64,000 bases of DNA from Marinospirillum insulare DSM 21763 (GTDB lineage Bacteria; Pseudomonadota; Gammaproteobacteria; Pseudomonadales; Halomonadaceae), in the NCBI RefSeq assembly GCF_000686905.1, contig NZ_JMLW01000008.1:47140-111139 (forward strand), given 5' to 3'. The translations under genes and the position numbers were made by a program. Below are positions 33,836 through 42,368 of the stretch, piece after piece. The notes beneath the pieces were generated by a model. The model worked only from the letters and a program-made list of their open reading frames with translations. It had not been told where the DNA came from and did no database searches. Every line of letters starts with the position of its first letter. The first letter of the stretch is position 1.

Positions 33836-33867
33836 ACCAGAGTGCTAGGCATTTAAGGGGATAGGTT

Positions 33868-35067
33868 ATGTCAGCGAAGCAAACAGAAGATGAAAATAAA
33901 AAGCAGCCAATAGAAAAAGCTGCCAGTGAAGCTGAGAAAACAAAACAAAAACCCGCTAGTAACTCAACAGCTACTAACCAAAAAAAATCTAATTCAGCAC
34001 CTAGTTCACCTGCTAGCTCAAATACAAAAAAGACCAGAAACACCAAGCTTTGGTTAGTTTTATTTGTATTGTTTTTATTGGTATTGGTCGCTTTTGCAGC
34101 AACGGCAGCATTGGGCTGGTTTGGTTACCAGCAACTCATTCAATTAGAGCAGCAGCTAGCCGATCGCCCCACCAAACAAGCTTTGCAAAAACCCTTACAA
34201 GGTTTGGCATCCATTAACGATCTACAAGAACGCCAAGTTTACTTACAAAGAAGTTTTGAAAACCAAGAAGGTCACTTGGCTGATATACAACAGTCTTTGG
34301 CTAAATCAAGTGAGCCTAAGCCCCGAGATTGGTTGTTAGCAGAAGTAGAGTACCTACTGCGTTTAGCTAACCAGCGCCTAAAGCTAGAAGAAGACGTTGA
34401 GGGTGCTTTAACGCTAATGACAACCGCTGAGCAACGCCTAAAGCAAGCCGAAGTACCAGGTACCTTAGGTGTACGTAGTGATCTGCTAGAAGACATAGAA
34501 GAACTTCAAGGCATACCTAAGCTCGATAAAGTGTCTATGGCACTAAGCCTGCAAAAACTTGCGGACCATGCTCTAAGTCTAGAAGTTCAGCCTCTTGCAG
34601 AGGCCCCTTCACTTAGTTTAGCTAAAGCCAAACAAGTTGCAGATGAAGCTCGTTGGTATCAACATTTATGGCAAGAAATTAAAAACTTAGTGGTAGTGCG
34701 TAAACGTGAACTACCACTAGAAGCTTTGCCCTTTACAGCCGATGAGTTAGAGCTACGTCATCAGTTAAGTGCGCTTTTGCTGCAAGCGTCTTGGGCAGCT
34801 TTAAGAGGAGAGCAACAACTCTATGACGCTAGTATTTCGGCGGCGGTTAAGCGTTTTAAAGGGTTTGATGCTAGCCAGCCAGCAGCAAAGGCTTTTAACA
34901 CTCAGCTTCAAGCCTTAGTCGCGCAAAAAGTAACCCAAAAACTACCCGAAACAGAAACCAGTCTAGATAGCTTGCAAGCATTTATTGCACAACGCTATAG
35001 CTTAAAACTACCTCTGCTACCCGAAGAATCCTCTAGTGAAGAAACTGAGAAAGAGGTGCAGCCATGA
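33868..35067 (+). CDS. hemX: HemX-family protein (putative uroporphyrinogen-III C-methyltransferase)
   Basis: Membrane protein of the proteobacterial hemCDXY cluster. Its biochemical role is not settled, and the methyltransferase name is historical. The 399 residues have a low-complexity Lys/Ser/Ala/Thr-rich cytoplasmic N-terminus (about 1-60), one membrane helix (about 61-85) and a helical periplasmic domain containing the conserved PRDWLLAEVEYLLRLANQRL. The start has AGGGGATAGG upstream. The stop overlaps hemY by 4 bp. Confidence 0.88.
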   Translation: MSAKQTEDENKKQPIEKAASEAEKTKQKPASNSTATNQKKSNSAPSSPASSNTKKTRNTKLWLVLFVLFLLVLVAFAATAALGWFGYQQLIQLEQQLADRPTKQALQKPLQGLASINDLQERQVYLQRSFENQEGHLADIQQSLAKSSEPKPRDWLLAEVEYLLRLANQRLKLEEDVEGALTLMTTAEQRLKQAEVPGTLGVRSDLLEDIEELQGIPKLDKVSMALSLQKLADHALSLEVQPLAEAPSLSLAKAKQVADEARWYQHLWQEIKNLVVVRKRELPLEALPFTADELELRHQLSALLLQASWAALRGEQQLYDASISAAVKRFKGFDASQPAAKAFNTQLQALVAQKVTQKLPETETSLDSLQAFIAQRYSLKLPLLPEESSSEETEKEVQP

Positions 35068-36302
35068 TAAAGCGCGTATTTATATGGCTGTTTTTTCTTG
35101 CAGCTGCGGTGTTAGTTGGACAGCAGCTACTCAAAGGTACAGGTTATCTTTTACTGGTATTACCAGATGGACAAACCAGTATAGAAATGTCTTTTTGGAC
35201 AGCCCTAGTTCTATTGGTTAGTAGTTGGTGGGTTGCTGCTTGGTTATTACATTTTTTAGGTTGGTTGGCTCATCCTTTGCGTGGCCTAAAAAACCATCAC
35301 CTACGTTTTAAAAATCAGCGAGCGCTTAAACTAACAGTTAAGGGTTTAGTGGAGTTGGCTCAAGGGCGCTGGCGCCGAGCAAGAAAACTCTTATCTAAGT
35401 CTGCTAAAGATAGTGGTGCTCCTTTAATTAACTACCTAGCAGCTGCTCAGGCTGCGCACTATGAAGGTAGAAATGCTGATGTTGAAGCCTTTTTAAAACA
35501 AGCTGAAAGCTCAACACCTTCAGCGGGTATAGCGGTGGATTTTTTACAAGCACGAATCCAGTTAGACCAAGGGCATTATGAGCAAGCCCTAGCCACCCTA
35601 GTACGCTTACATGAGAAAGTACCTTGTCACCCAGTGGTATTACGTCAACTGCGAGATGTACACCTTGCCTTGGCTGATTGGAAGCCATTAATTCAACTTT
35701 TACCCGACCTACGCCGCCACCAAATAGGCTCACAAGAAGAAATAAATCAGCTAGAAAGGCAAATTTATTTGCGTAGGCTAGATGAGCTACTAAAAGATGT
35801 ACGCCTTTCAGACAACTTTATAGCTGTTAAGAACTTATGGGATGGCCTACCTGCAAAAATGAAGTTAGAAGATGACTTGGTGCTTGCTTGGCTAAAAGTG
35901 CTGGTTAAACAAAAGGAATTTGGTTTAGCTGAACAATTATTAAACCAAAGTTTAAAAGGTGCTTGGTCGGCTAAGCTAGTTGAGCAGTATGGCCTGCTAC
36001 CCAAAGAGGCAGAGCCTAAGCGACGCTTATTAGAGGCTGAGCAGTGGCTAAAAGAGCGACCAAATGACTCTGTGCTTTTGCATGCCTTGGCTAGAATAAG
36101 TCAACAGCAAGCCTTGTGGGGAAAGGCGCTAGAGTATTATCAAGCCAGTTATCAGCTAGAAGTTAAGGATCAGCTTTGTGCAGAAATGTCACAGCTTTAC
36201 TTTTCTTTGGGTGAAGAAGTGCAAGGACAATTCTACCAAAAGCTTGCTTTACAAGGCTTACAGAGACAGTTGCCAGCCTTACCACTACCCCTAAAGAAAT
36301 AA
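35064..36302 (+). CDS. hemY: HemY-family protein (TPR, heme cluster)
   Basis: Second membrane protein of the heme cluster. The proteobacterial HemY is not protoporphyrinogen oxidase; it is a TPR protein of uncertain role. The 412 residues have two N-terminal membrane helices (about 5-30 and 40-65), then the HemY N-terminal domain with KALKLTVKGLVELAQGRWRRARKLL-type repeats and TPR-like helices to the C-terminus (HALARISQQQALWGKALEYY). It overlaps hemX by ATGA and is followed by the small-RNA region. Confidence 0.88.
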   Translation: MIKRVFIWLFFLAAAVLVGQQLLKGTGYLLLVLPDGQTSIEMSFWTALVLLVSSWWVAAWLLHFLGWLAHPLRGLKNHHLRFKNQRALKLTVKGLVELAQGRWRRARKLLSKSAKDSGAPLINYLAAAQAAHYEGRNADVEAFLKQAESSTPSAGIAVDFLQARIQLDQGHYEQALATLVRLHEKVPCHPVVLRQLRDVHLALADWKPLIQLLPDLRRHQIGSQEEINQLERQIYLRRLDELLKDVRLSDNFIAVKNLWDGLPAKMKLEDDLVLAWLKVLVKQKEFGLAEQLLNQSLKGAWSAKLVEQYGLLPKEAEPKRRLLEAEQWLKERPNDSVLLHALARISQQQALWGKALEYYQASYQLEVKDQLCAEMSQLYFSLGEEVQGQFYQKLALQGLQRQLPALPLPLKK

Positions 36303-36326
36303 ATACGAATTATTCTCAAAAAAGAC

Positions 36327-36359
36327 TTGCCAATAGTAATGAGACTGATTATCATTGTT
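36327..36359 (+). promoter_or_regulatory. Promoter with overlapping Fur box for a small RNA
   Basis: TTGCCA (36327-36332) and TATCAT (36350-36355) are 17 bp apart, giving a near-consensus sigma70 promoter. A 19-bp window at 36341-36359 matches the consensus GATAATGATAATCATTATC at 14 positions, with its core TGATTATCATT covering the -10. This is the classical arrangement for iron-dependent Fur repression. The only thing downstream before the terminator is non-coding sequence. Confidence 0.72.
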
Positions 36360-36360
36360 T

Positions 36361-36491
36361 AACAGGTCGCGAGATCTCTTTGCCTGAATAGAATTTAAGC
36401 TTATAGCTGTGCGGTAGGTTCCCGCTCTTTTCAGGTTCTCCTCATCATCAAGCGAGTCTTTGCCACCCCTCCCCCGGGGTGGCTTTTTTTT
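36361..36491 (+). ncRNA. Fur-regulated small RNA, PrrF/RyhB-like candidate
   Basis: A transcript starting about six bases after the -10 would begin AACAGGTCGCGAGATC. From memory, this resembles the 5' end of the Pseudomonas PrrF RNAs. It would run about 130 nt through an unpaired pyrimidine-rich stretch (TTCTCCTCATCATCA, 36436-36450), a plausible anti-ribosome-binding-site seed, to a strong terminator. There is no open frame of note. Such RNAs repress iron-using proteins when iron is scarce. The location directly after the heme genes is suggestive. Family membership needs a covariance-model search. Confidence 0.65.
36462..36491 (+). terminator. Rho-independent terminator of hemY / small RNA
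   Basis: A perfect 8-bp GC-rich stem, GCCACCCC / GGGGTGGC, with a 6-nt loop, followed by eight T residues. On the minus strand there is no T tract, so it serves plus-strand transcripts. Confidence 0.93.
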
Positions 36492-36497
36492 GCCTAG

Positions 36498-37631
36498 TTA
36501 ATCATCTTGCAAAGTAAATTTACTGGCGGCTTGCTCAAAAACATTGGTTCCAGAAGAATCACCCGCACTGTCACTACCTAGTTTAATCATAAGGCGTAAG
36601 TCATTAGGCGAATCAGCATGTAGTAAGGCTTCCTGCTCACTAACTAAACCTTCATTAAAAAGATCAAATAAAGCTTGATCAAAGGTTTGCATACCTAGGT
36701 CACGAGACTTTTTCATTAAGCTTTTAAGCTGATGAACCTCACCTTTACGAATAATGTCAGAAACTAAGGGGGTGTTAAGCAATATCTCTATAGCTGCTCG
36801 TCGCCCCTTGCCATCAGGCGTAGGTACTAGCTGTTGAGCAATAATGCCCCTTAGGTTAAGTGATAAATCCATAAAAATTTGCGGGTGGCGCTCGGTAGGA
36901 AAAAAGTGAATGACCCTTTCTAGTGCTTGGTCGGCATTATTAGCATGAAGTGTAGCTAAACAAAGGTGACCAGTTTCAGCAAAAGCTAGTGCATATTCCA
37001 TCGTTTCACGATTACGCACTTCACCAATCATAATAACGTCAGGTGCTTGGCGTAGCGTATTTTTAAGGGCTACTTCAAAGCTTTCGGTGTCTATGCCAAC
37101 TTCCCGTTGAGTAACAATGCTTTGTTTGTGTTGGTGAATAAACTCAATGGGGTCTTCAATACTAATAATATGCCCACGTGAGTTTTCATTACGGTATTGA
37201 ATCATTGAAGCTAAAGAAGTGGATTTACCAGTACCCGTTGCACCAACAAAAAGAATAAGCCCACGCTTGGTCATGGCGAGGTCTTTAACTTTCTCAGGTA
37301 GATTTAATGTATCTAACTGAGGAATATTAAACTCAATACGACGTAAAACCATGCCTACTTGGTTACGCTGATAAAAAGCACTTACTCTAAAACGGCCTAT
37401 GCCAGCAGCACTAATGGCAAAGTTACACTCTTTATTGGCACGAAAGTCATCACGCTGTTCCTGATTCATTATTCCAAGAACTAGCTCGCGCGCTTGGTCT
37501 GGTGAAAGCTTCTGATCTGTCAAAGCTTCTAGCTGCCCATCAACTTTCATTGAAGGTGCCATGCCGGTGGTAATAAATAAGTCAGAGCCTTTACGCTCTG
37601 CCATGGTTTTTAAAAAGTCAGTAAATTTCAT
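36498..37631 (-). CDS. pilU: Type IV pilus retraction ATPase PilU (PilT-like)
   Basis: PilT-dependent accessory retraction motor at the inner-membrane base of type IV pili. The 377-residue protein starts MKFTDFLKTMAERKGSDLFITTG and has Walker A GATGTGKST, the Asp box ISIEDPIEF, Walker B VIMIGEVRNRETMEYAL and the His box HLCLATLHANNADQAL. The extended C-terminus after LMIKLGSDS is typical of PilU. It follows pilT by 3 bp. Confidence 0.95.
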   Translation of the reverse strand: MKFTDFLKTMAERKGSDLFITTGMAPSMKVDGQLEALTDQKLSPDQARELVLGIMNQEQRDDFRANKECNFAISAAGIGRFRVSAFYQRNQVGMVLRRIEFNIPQLDTLNLPEKVKDLAMTKRGLILFVGATGTGKSTSLASMIQYRNENSRGHIISIEDPIEFIHQHKQSIVTQREVGIDTESFEVALKNTLRQAPDVIMIGEVRNRETMEYALAFAETGHLCLATLHANNADQALERVIHFFPTERHPQIFMDLSLNLRGIIAQQLVPTPDGKGRRAAIEILLNTPLVSDIIRKGEVHQLKSLMKKSRDLGMQTFDQALFDLFNEGLVSEQEALLHADSPNDLRLMIKLGSDSAGDSSGTNVFEQAASKFTLQDD

Positions 37632-37634
37632 AAA

Positions 37635-38669
37635 TTAAAAGCTTTCTGGTTGTTTGGCTTTTTCACGCGCAGCTTCTTTTGTTATTAGCCCTTTAGCTAC
37701 TAGCTGCTTAAGTGACTGATCCATGGTTTGCATGCCGTGTACCGAGCCCGTTTGAATGGCTGAATACATTTGAGCAATTTTATCTTCTCTAATTAAGTTA
37801 CGAATAGCAGGTGTGCCAATCATTATTTCGTGAGCGGCAATACGGCCACCGCCTTCTTTTTTTAGCAGCATTTGTGAAACAACACCCTGCAAAGATTCAG
37901 ACAGCATAGAGCGCACCATAGACTTTTCTTCAGCAGGAAAAACATCCACTATACGGTCGATGGTTTTAGCGGCACCCGTGGTATGCAGTGTGCCAAAGAC
38001 GGTGTGGCCGGTTTCTGCAGCTGTTAAGGCAAGGCGAATGGTTTCTAGGTCGCGCAGCTCGCCCACAAGAATAACATCTGGGTCTTCACGCAAGGCAGAA
38101 CGCAAAGCTTCTGAAAAACCTAAGGTGTCACGGTGTACTTCTCGCTGGTTGACTAGGCACTTTTTAGACTCATGCACAAACTCTATAGGATCTTCTATAG
38201 TGAGGATGTGGGCATTTTTTCGTTCATTCACGTAATCTATCATAGCGGCAAGGGTGGTTGACTTACCCGAACCTGTTGGGCCAGTCACCAGCACTAAGCC
38301 ACGCTGTAACATAGCTAGGTTACGAAAAACATCACCCATACCTAGCTCATCGAGCGTCAGTACTTGTGATGGAATTAACCGGAAAACAGCGCCAGCCCCT
38401 CGGTTATGATTAAAAGCATTAACCCTAAAGCGTGCTAAGCCGGGTAATTCAAAAGAAAAGTCAACTTCTAAAAACTCTTCATAGTCACGCCGCTGCTTGT
38501 CATTCATTATGTCGTAAACTAGCGCATGAACTTCCTTATGGCTCATGGCTGGAACATTAACCCGACGTATATCGCCATCAACCCGAATCATGGGTGGTAG
38601 ATCTGCAGAAAGGTGCAAATCGGAAGCCTTCTGTTTTGCGCAAAAGGCAAGTAGTTCTGTAATATCCAT
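37635..38669 (-). CDS. pilT: Type IV pilus retraction ATPase PilT
   Basis: Hexameric ATPase that depolymerises pili, driving twitching motility and DNA uptake. From the ATG at 38669 it has 344 residues, starting MDITELLAFCAKQKASDLHLS, which is canonical. AGAGG lies six bases upstream of that ATG. The longer frame to 38705 would add 12 unrelated residues and was rejected. It contains GPTGSGKST, LTIEDPIEF, the Walker B region VILVGELRDLETIRLAL and HTVFGTLHTTGAAKTIDR. It is divergent from yggS, as in Pseudomonas. Confidence 0.97.
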   Translation of the reverse strand: MDITELLAFCAKQKASDLHLSADLPPMIRVDGDIRRVNVPAMSHKEVHALVYDIMNDKQRRDYEEFLEVDFSFELPGLARFRVNAFNHNRGAGAVFRLIPSQVLTLDELGMGDVFRNLAMLQRGLVLVTGPTGSGKSTTLAAMIDYVNERKNAHILTIEDPIEFVHESKKCLVNQREVHRDTLGFSEALRSALREDPDVILVGELRDLETIRLALTAAETGHTVFGTLHTTGAAKTIDRIVDVFPAEEKSMVRSMLSESLQGVVSQMLLKKEGGGRIAAHEIMIGTPAIRNLIREDKIAQMYSAIQTGSVHGMQTMDQSLKQLVAKGLITKEAAREKAKQPESF

Positions 38670-38730
38670 GCATAACCTCTGATGCGTGCACTTGTCAGAG
38701 CCCAAATTGAACCCAACAAAGAATAACCTA

Positions 38731-39432
38731 ATGTTGCAATCTGTAATTACTGAGCATATCGCAAAGGTTCGCCAACAGGTAGAGCAAGCCTGTTATAAGT
38801 TTGGCCGTAACCCCTCACAAGTCAAAATTTTAGCAGTGAGCAAAACCCAACCAGTAGAAGCAATTAGGAGTGCTGCTTCAACCGGTCAGCTAGCTTTTGG
38901 AGAAAACTACTTGCAAGAAGCTTTGCAAAAACAACAGGCTTTGGCTGATTTACCAGAACTAGAGTGGCACTTTATTGGTGCGGTTCAGTCCAATAAAACT
39001 CGAGAAATAGCAGAGAATTTTGCTTGGCTACATACTTTGGATAGGCAAAAAATTGCTCAACGCCTTAATAATCAGCGGCCAGAAAGCTTGCCAAAACTGA
39101 AGGTGCTTATTCAAGTGAATGTAAGTAATGAAGCAAGTAAGGCTGGGGTATTAGCTACTGAAGTTATAGCTTTTGCTAAGCAACTAGTTAAGCTTCCCCG
39201 TTTAGAGCTATGCGGTTTAATGTGCATACCTAAAGCAACAGAAGATATGACTGAGCAACGCCAAGCTTTTGCTCAACTAGCAAGTTTGCAGACAGAACTT
39301 AATCAAGCTTTACCAGGCTTGAATTTATCCACCTTATCTATGGGCATGAGTAGTGATTTAGATGCAGCCATTGCAGAAGGTAGTACGCTGGTAAGGATAG
39401 GAACTGCAATTTTTGGTGCGCGTAAAACTTAA
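38731..39432 (+). CDS. yggS: YggS-family pyridoxal-5'-phosphate homeostasis protein
   Basis: Single-domain PLP-binding protein (COG0325) that keeps PLP and amino-acid pools in balance; it has no known catalytic activity. It shows ILAVSKTQP with the PLP lysine, FGENYLQEA, WHFIGAVQSNK, GLMCIPKA and LSMGMSSDLDAAIAEGSTLVRIGTAIFG. The ATG at 38731 gives 233 residues, the usual length. The longer frame from 38686 overlaps the pilT leader and was rejected. The yggS-proC-yggT order is conserved in relatives. Confidence 0.95.
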   Translation: MLQSVITEHIAKVRQQVEQACYKFGRNPSQVKILAVSKTQPVEAIRSAASTGQLAFGENYLQEALQKQQALADLPELEWHFIGAVQSNKTREIAENFAWLHTLDRQKIAQRLNNQRPESLPKLKVLIQVNVSNEASKAGVLATEVIAFAKQLVKLPRLELCGLMCIPKATEDMTEQRQAFAQLASLQTELNQALPGLNLSTLSMGMSSDLDAAIAEGSTLVRIGTAIFGARKT

Positions 39433-39483
39433 GTGTGAAGCCTGACTAGAGCTAAACAGGTAAAGTAAGTAAAAGGAACGAAG

Positions 39484-40329
39484 ATGACAGAACCAACGAC
39501 TAAAACCCAGCCTAACATCGCTTTTATAGGCGCTGGCAATATGGGTGGCGCTATTTTACGCGGCCTAGTAAAACAAGGTTATCCCGCTAGCTCCTTAATG
39601 GCTACGGGTCGAGATTTAGCTGGCTTAGAGTTGCTAGCTAAAGAAACAGGTGTAGGCACTACTACTGATAACCAACAAGCAACAGCCTGGGCAGATCTGG
39701 TTGTTTTAGGTGTTAAGCCCCAAGTCATGCAGGCTGTTTGTCTAGATTTAACTCAAACAGTGCAAACTACAAAACCTTTGCTACTGAGTATTGCGGCAGG
39801 TATAACAAGTGACACCTTGTTGAGCTGGTTAGGCGGCAAGCTGCCTTTGGTACGCTCTATGCCAAATACGCCTTCGCTTTTAGGTGCAGGTGTTGCAGGG
39901 CTTTATGCTACACCAGAGGTGAGTCAGCAGCAGCGAGCTTGGGTAGAACAAATTACACAAGCCGTTGGTCAGGCTTACTGGGTAGAAAAAGAACAGCAGT
40001 TAGATGCAGTCACAGCGGTATCAGGCTCTGGACCAGCCTATTATTTTTTATTCACCGAAGCCTTAGCTGCTGCGGGTGAAAAGTTAGGCTTAAGCCCAGA
40101 GTTAGCCTTAAATTTAGCTAAAGCAACAGCCGCAGGTGCAGGTAAAATGCTGCTAGAGTCACAAGATGAGCCAGCAGAGCTAAGACGTAAAGTGACTTCA
40201 CCTGGTGGAACAACAGAGCAGGCTATACATACCTTGATAGAAAAGGGTTTGCCTGAACTAGTTGAACTAGCTGCACAGGCTGCAGCGAGCCGAGCCGTAG
40301 AGCTAGCAGAAGAACTAAAAGACTGCTAG
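39484..40329 (+). CDS. proC: Pyrroline-5-carboxylate reductase
   Basis: Last step of proline synthesis, NAD(P)H dependent and cytoplasmic. The 281-residue enzyme has the Rossmann motif FIGAGNMGGAILRGL, VLGVKPQ, RSMPNTPSLLGAG, AVSGSGPAYYFLF and the C-terminal signature TSPGGTTEQAI. AAAGGAACG lies just upstream of the ATG. It is 51 bp after yggS and 66 bp before yggT. Confidence 0.97.
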   Translation: MTEPTTKTQPNIAFIGAGNMGGAILRGLVKQGYPASSLMATGRDLAGLELLAKETGVGTTTDNQQATAWADLVVLGVKPQVMQAVCLDLTQTVQTTKPLLLSIAAGITSDTLLSWLGGKLPLVRSMPNTPSLLGAGVAGLYATPEVSQQQRAWVEQITQAVGQAYWVEKEQQLDAVTAVSGSGPAYYFLFTEALAAAGEKLGLSPELALNLAKATAAGAGKMLLESQDEPAELRRKVTSPGGTTEQAIHTLIEKGLPELVELAAQAAASRAVELAEELKDC

Positions 40330-40395
40330 TTACTAGGTGCTTAAAGTAGAATGATATAAAACTTTGTAATTAAGCTAAGTTAGCGGAGTATTAAT

Positions 40396-40980
40396 ATGGG
40401 AATGGGTGCAGGTTTGGCTTCTTTTATTCAGCTGTTATTCAGCATGGCAACCTTTGTTGTGGTACTAAGGTTTTTACTGCATCTGAGTAAAGCTGATTAC
40501 TTTAACCCGATTACTCAGGGGGTAGTAAAGGCAACCAACCCTATTGTATTGCCCTTACAAGCAATTATTAAGCCTCAAGGCCGTTTAGATTTCTCTAGTT
40601 TGTTAATTGCTATCGCACTTAAAACTCTGGGTATCTTCATTGCCTTGTATTTGGTTGGTGCTAGTGCAGGTATAACGAATCTTCTAATTGGTGGTTTTGC
40701 TGGCGTTGTAAAAACAATTTTAGATCTCTATTTCTTTATGTTGATCATTTCTATTGTACTTAGCTGGGTTGCTCCTCAAGCCAGTCACCCTGGTGCAGTT
40801 TTGGTCTATCAGTTAACAGAACCTGTTATGGCTCCGGTTAGAAGAATTATTCCTAGTTTAGGTGGCTTAGATCTATCGCCTATTTTTGTGTTTTTAGGTA
40901 TTAACCTACTTTCTAGCCTACTAGTAGGCACCCTGGCACAGTTAGCTGGTTTACCTGTTGCAAGGTTTATTGGTTTTTAG
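40396..40980 (+). CDS. yggT: YggT family membrane protein
   Basis: Small inner-membrane protein with two YGGT repeats, each with two hydrophobic helices. The 194 residues carry the repeated pattern F-N-P-I-T-Q/…LTEPVMAPVRRIIPSLGGLDLSPI. Known relatives have been linked to osmotic tolerance and membrane maintenance, but the role is not settled. It sits in the conserved yggS-proC-yggT order and ends 2 bp before xseA. Confidence 0.92.
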   Translation: MGMGAGLASFIQLLFSMATFVVVLRFLLHLSKADYFNPITQGVVKATNPIVLPLQAIIKPQGRLDFSSLLIAIALKTLGIFIALYLVGASAGITNLLIGGFAGVVKTILDLYFFMLIISIVLSWVAPQASHPGAVLVYQLTEPVMAPVRRIIPSLGGLDLSPIFVFLGINLLSSLLVGTLAQLAGLPVARFIGF

Positions 40981-40982
40981 CT

Positions 40983-42359
40983 ATGACAACGAGCCATTTT
41001 CAATCCGCTCAACAAAGTTTGCAGGCAAGCTTAACTGTTAGCCAACTAAACAGGCGTGCAAAGCAGCTGTTAGAAAAAGGTTTGGCGCAGGTATGGGTTG
41101 AAGGCGAGGTGTCTAACTTTACTGCTTCTAGCGCAGGGCATTGGTATTTTATTTTAAAAGACCAGCAAGCACAGTTGCCTTGTGTGATGTTTGCAGGACG
41201 AAATGGTTTAGCTGCACGTCGTCCTGTGAATGGTGACCGCCTTCTATTAAAGGGTAACCTTAGTCTTTATGAAGGACGTGGCCAGTATCAGTTGCTTGCT
41301 GATGCCTTACGCTTTAGTGGTGAAGGTGATTTGCTGGCGCGTTTAGAGGCTTTAAAACAAAAGTTAGCAGCTGAAGGTTTGTTTGCAGTAGAGCGTAAAC
41401 GCGCCCTACCAAAAATGCCTTTAACGCTGGGAGTTATTTCTTCTTTACAAGGGGCAGCTTTACAGGATGTTTTGCAAGTATTAAAGCGTCGTTGGCCTTT
41501 AGCAAAAGTTTTAGTCTATCCCGCTCAAGTACAGGGTGCAGAAGCACCCGCTAGCTTAAGAAGAGCTCTAGCTTTAGCGCAATACCACGGGCAGCCAGAG
41601 GTATTACTCTTAACCAGGGGTGGTGGTAGCCTAGAAGACTTACAAGCCTTTAACGATGAAACCCTGGCACGCATGGTGGCAGCGTCTGCTATGCCAATTA
41701 TTACTGGTGTAGGCCATGAAACTGATTTTACACTGGTAGATTTTGTTGCCGACCAGCGTGCTGCTACGCCCTCTGTTGCTGCAGAAGCAGCTAGCCCAGA
41801 TGTCGTAAGCCTTTTAGAGCAATTGGCAGGATTAAAACAGCGCTTAAACTTGGCTGTTAATAGTTGTTTGCCTAGGCATCAACAACGTTTAGATCATTTA
41901 TCTTTGCGTGCAGAAGCACCCTTGCGCTCTTGGCAGCAAAAAAAACAAGAGCTGCAATATTTAGCTGGGCGCTTAGCTGCACAGCACCCTCAGCAGCGTC
42001 TGCAGCGCACCCAAAAGCAGTTGCAACAGCTGACAAACCGCTTAACTGCAGCAAGACCAACCCAGCGTATTAAAAAAACACAGCAGCAGTTACAGCAGCT
42101 AAGTTCAAGTTTGCATAACAGCCTAGCTAATCAACAAGAAGTTAGGTATTTAAAACTAAAGCAAATGGTTGCTCGCCTGCACAGTTTAAGCCCGCTTAAT
42201 ACCTTGGCTCGTGGCTATGCTCTGGCTGAAACACAAAAAGGCCAGCTAATCAGTTCGGCTAATCAAGTAGGTAGAGGTGAGCAAATTACCGTCTGGGTGG
42301 CTGAAGGTGCTTTAGAGTGCAGGATAGAAAAAACAGACCCTGCTGCCATTAAAAACTAA
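40983..42359 (+). CDS. xseA: Exodeoxyribonuclease VII large subunit
   Basis: Catalytic subunit of the single-strand exonuclease ExoVII. The 458-residue protein has an N-terminal OB fold (VWVEGEVSNFTASSAGHWYFILKD), the nuclease domain with VLLLTRGGGSLEDLQAFNDE and GVGHETDFTLVDFVADQRAATPSVAAE, and a long Gln-rich coiled-coil region (about 270-390). The C-terminal LARGYAL motif is present. The small subunit XseB is not in this window. Confidence 0.96.
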   Translation: MTTSHFQSAQQSLQASLTVSQLNRRAKQLLEKGLAQVWVEGEVSNFTASSAGHWYFILKDQQAQLPCVMFAGRNGLAARRPVNGDRLLLKGNLSLYEGRGQYQLLADALRFSGEGDLLARLEALKQKLAAEGLFAVERKRALPKMPLTLGVISSLQGAALQDVLQVLKRRWPLAKVLVYPAQVQGAEAPASLRRALALAQYHGQPEVLLLTRGGGSLEDLQAFNDETLARMVAASAMPIITGVGHETDFTLVDFVADQRAATPSVAAEAASPDVVSLLEQLAGLKQRLNLAVNSCLPRHQQRLDHLSLRAEAPLRSWQQKKQELQYLAGRLAAQHPQQRLQRTQKQLQQLTNRLTAARPTQRIKKTQQQLQQLSSSLHNSLANQQEVRYLKLKQMVARLHSLSPLNTLARGYALAETQKGQLISSANQVGRGEQITVWVAEGALECRIEKTDPAAIKN

Positions 42360-42368
42360 GGAGTTGGT

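Noticed and set aside
37960..38235. 91-codon plus-strand frame within pilT
   Set aside because: It lies wholly antisense to the conserved ATPase core of pilT, with Ser/Arg-rich composition typical of a shadow frame.
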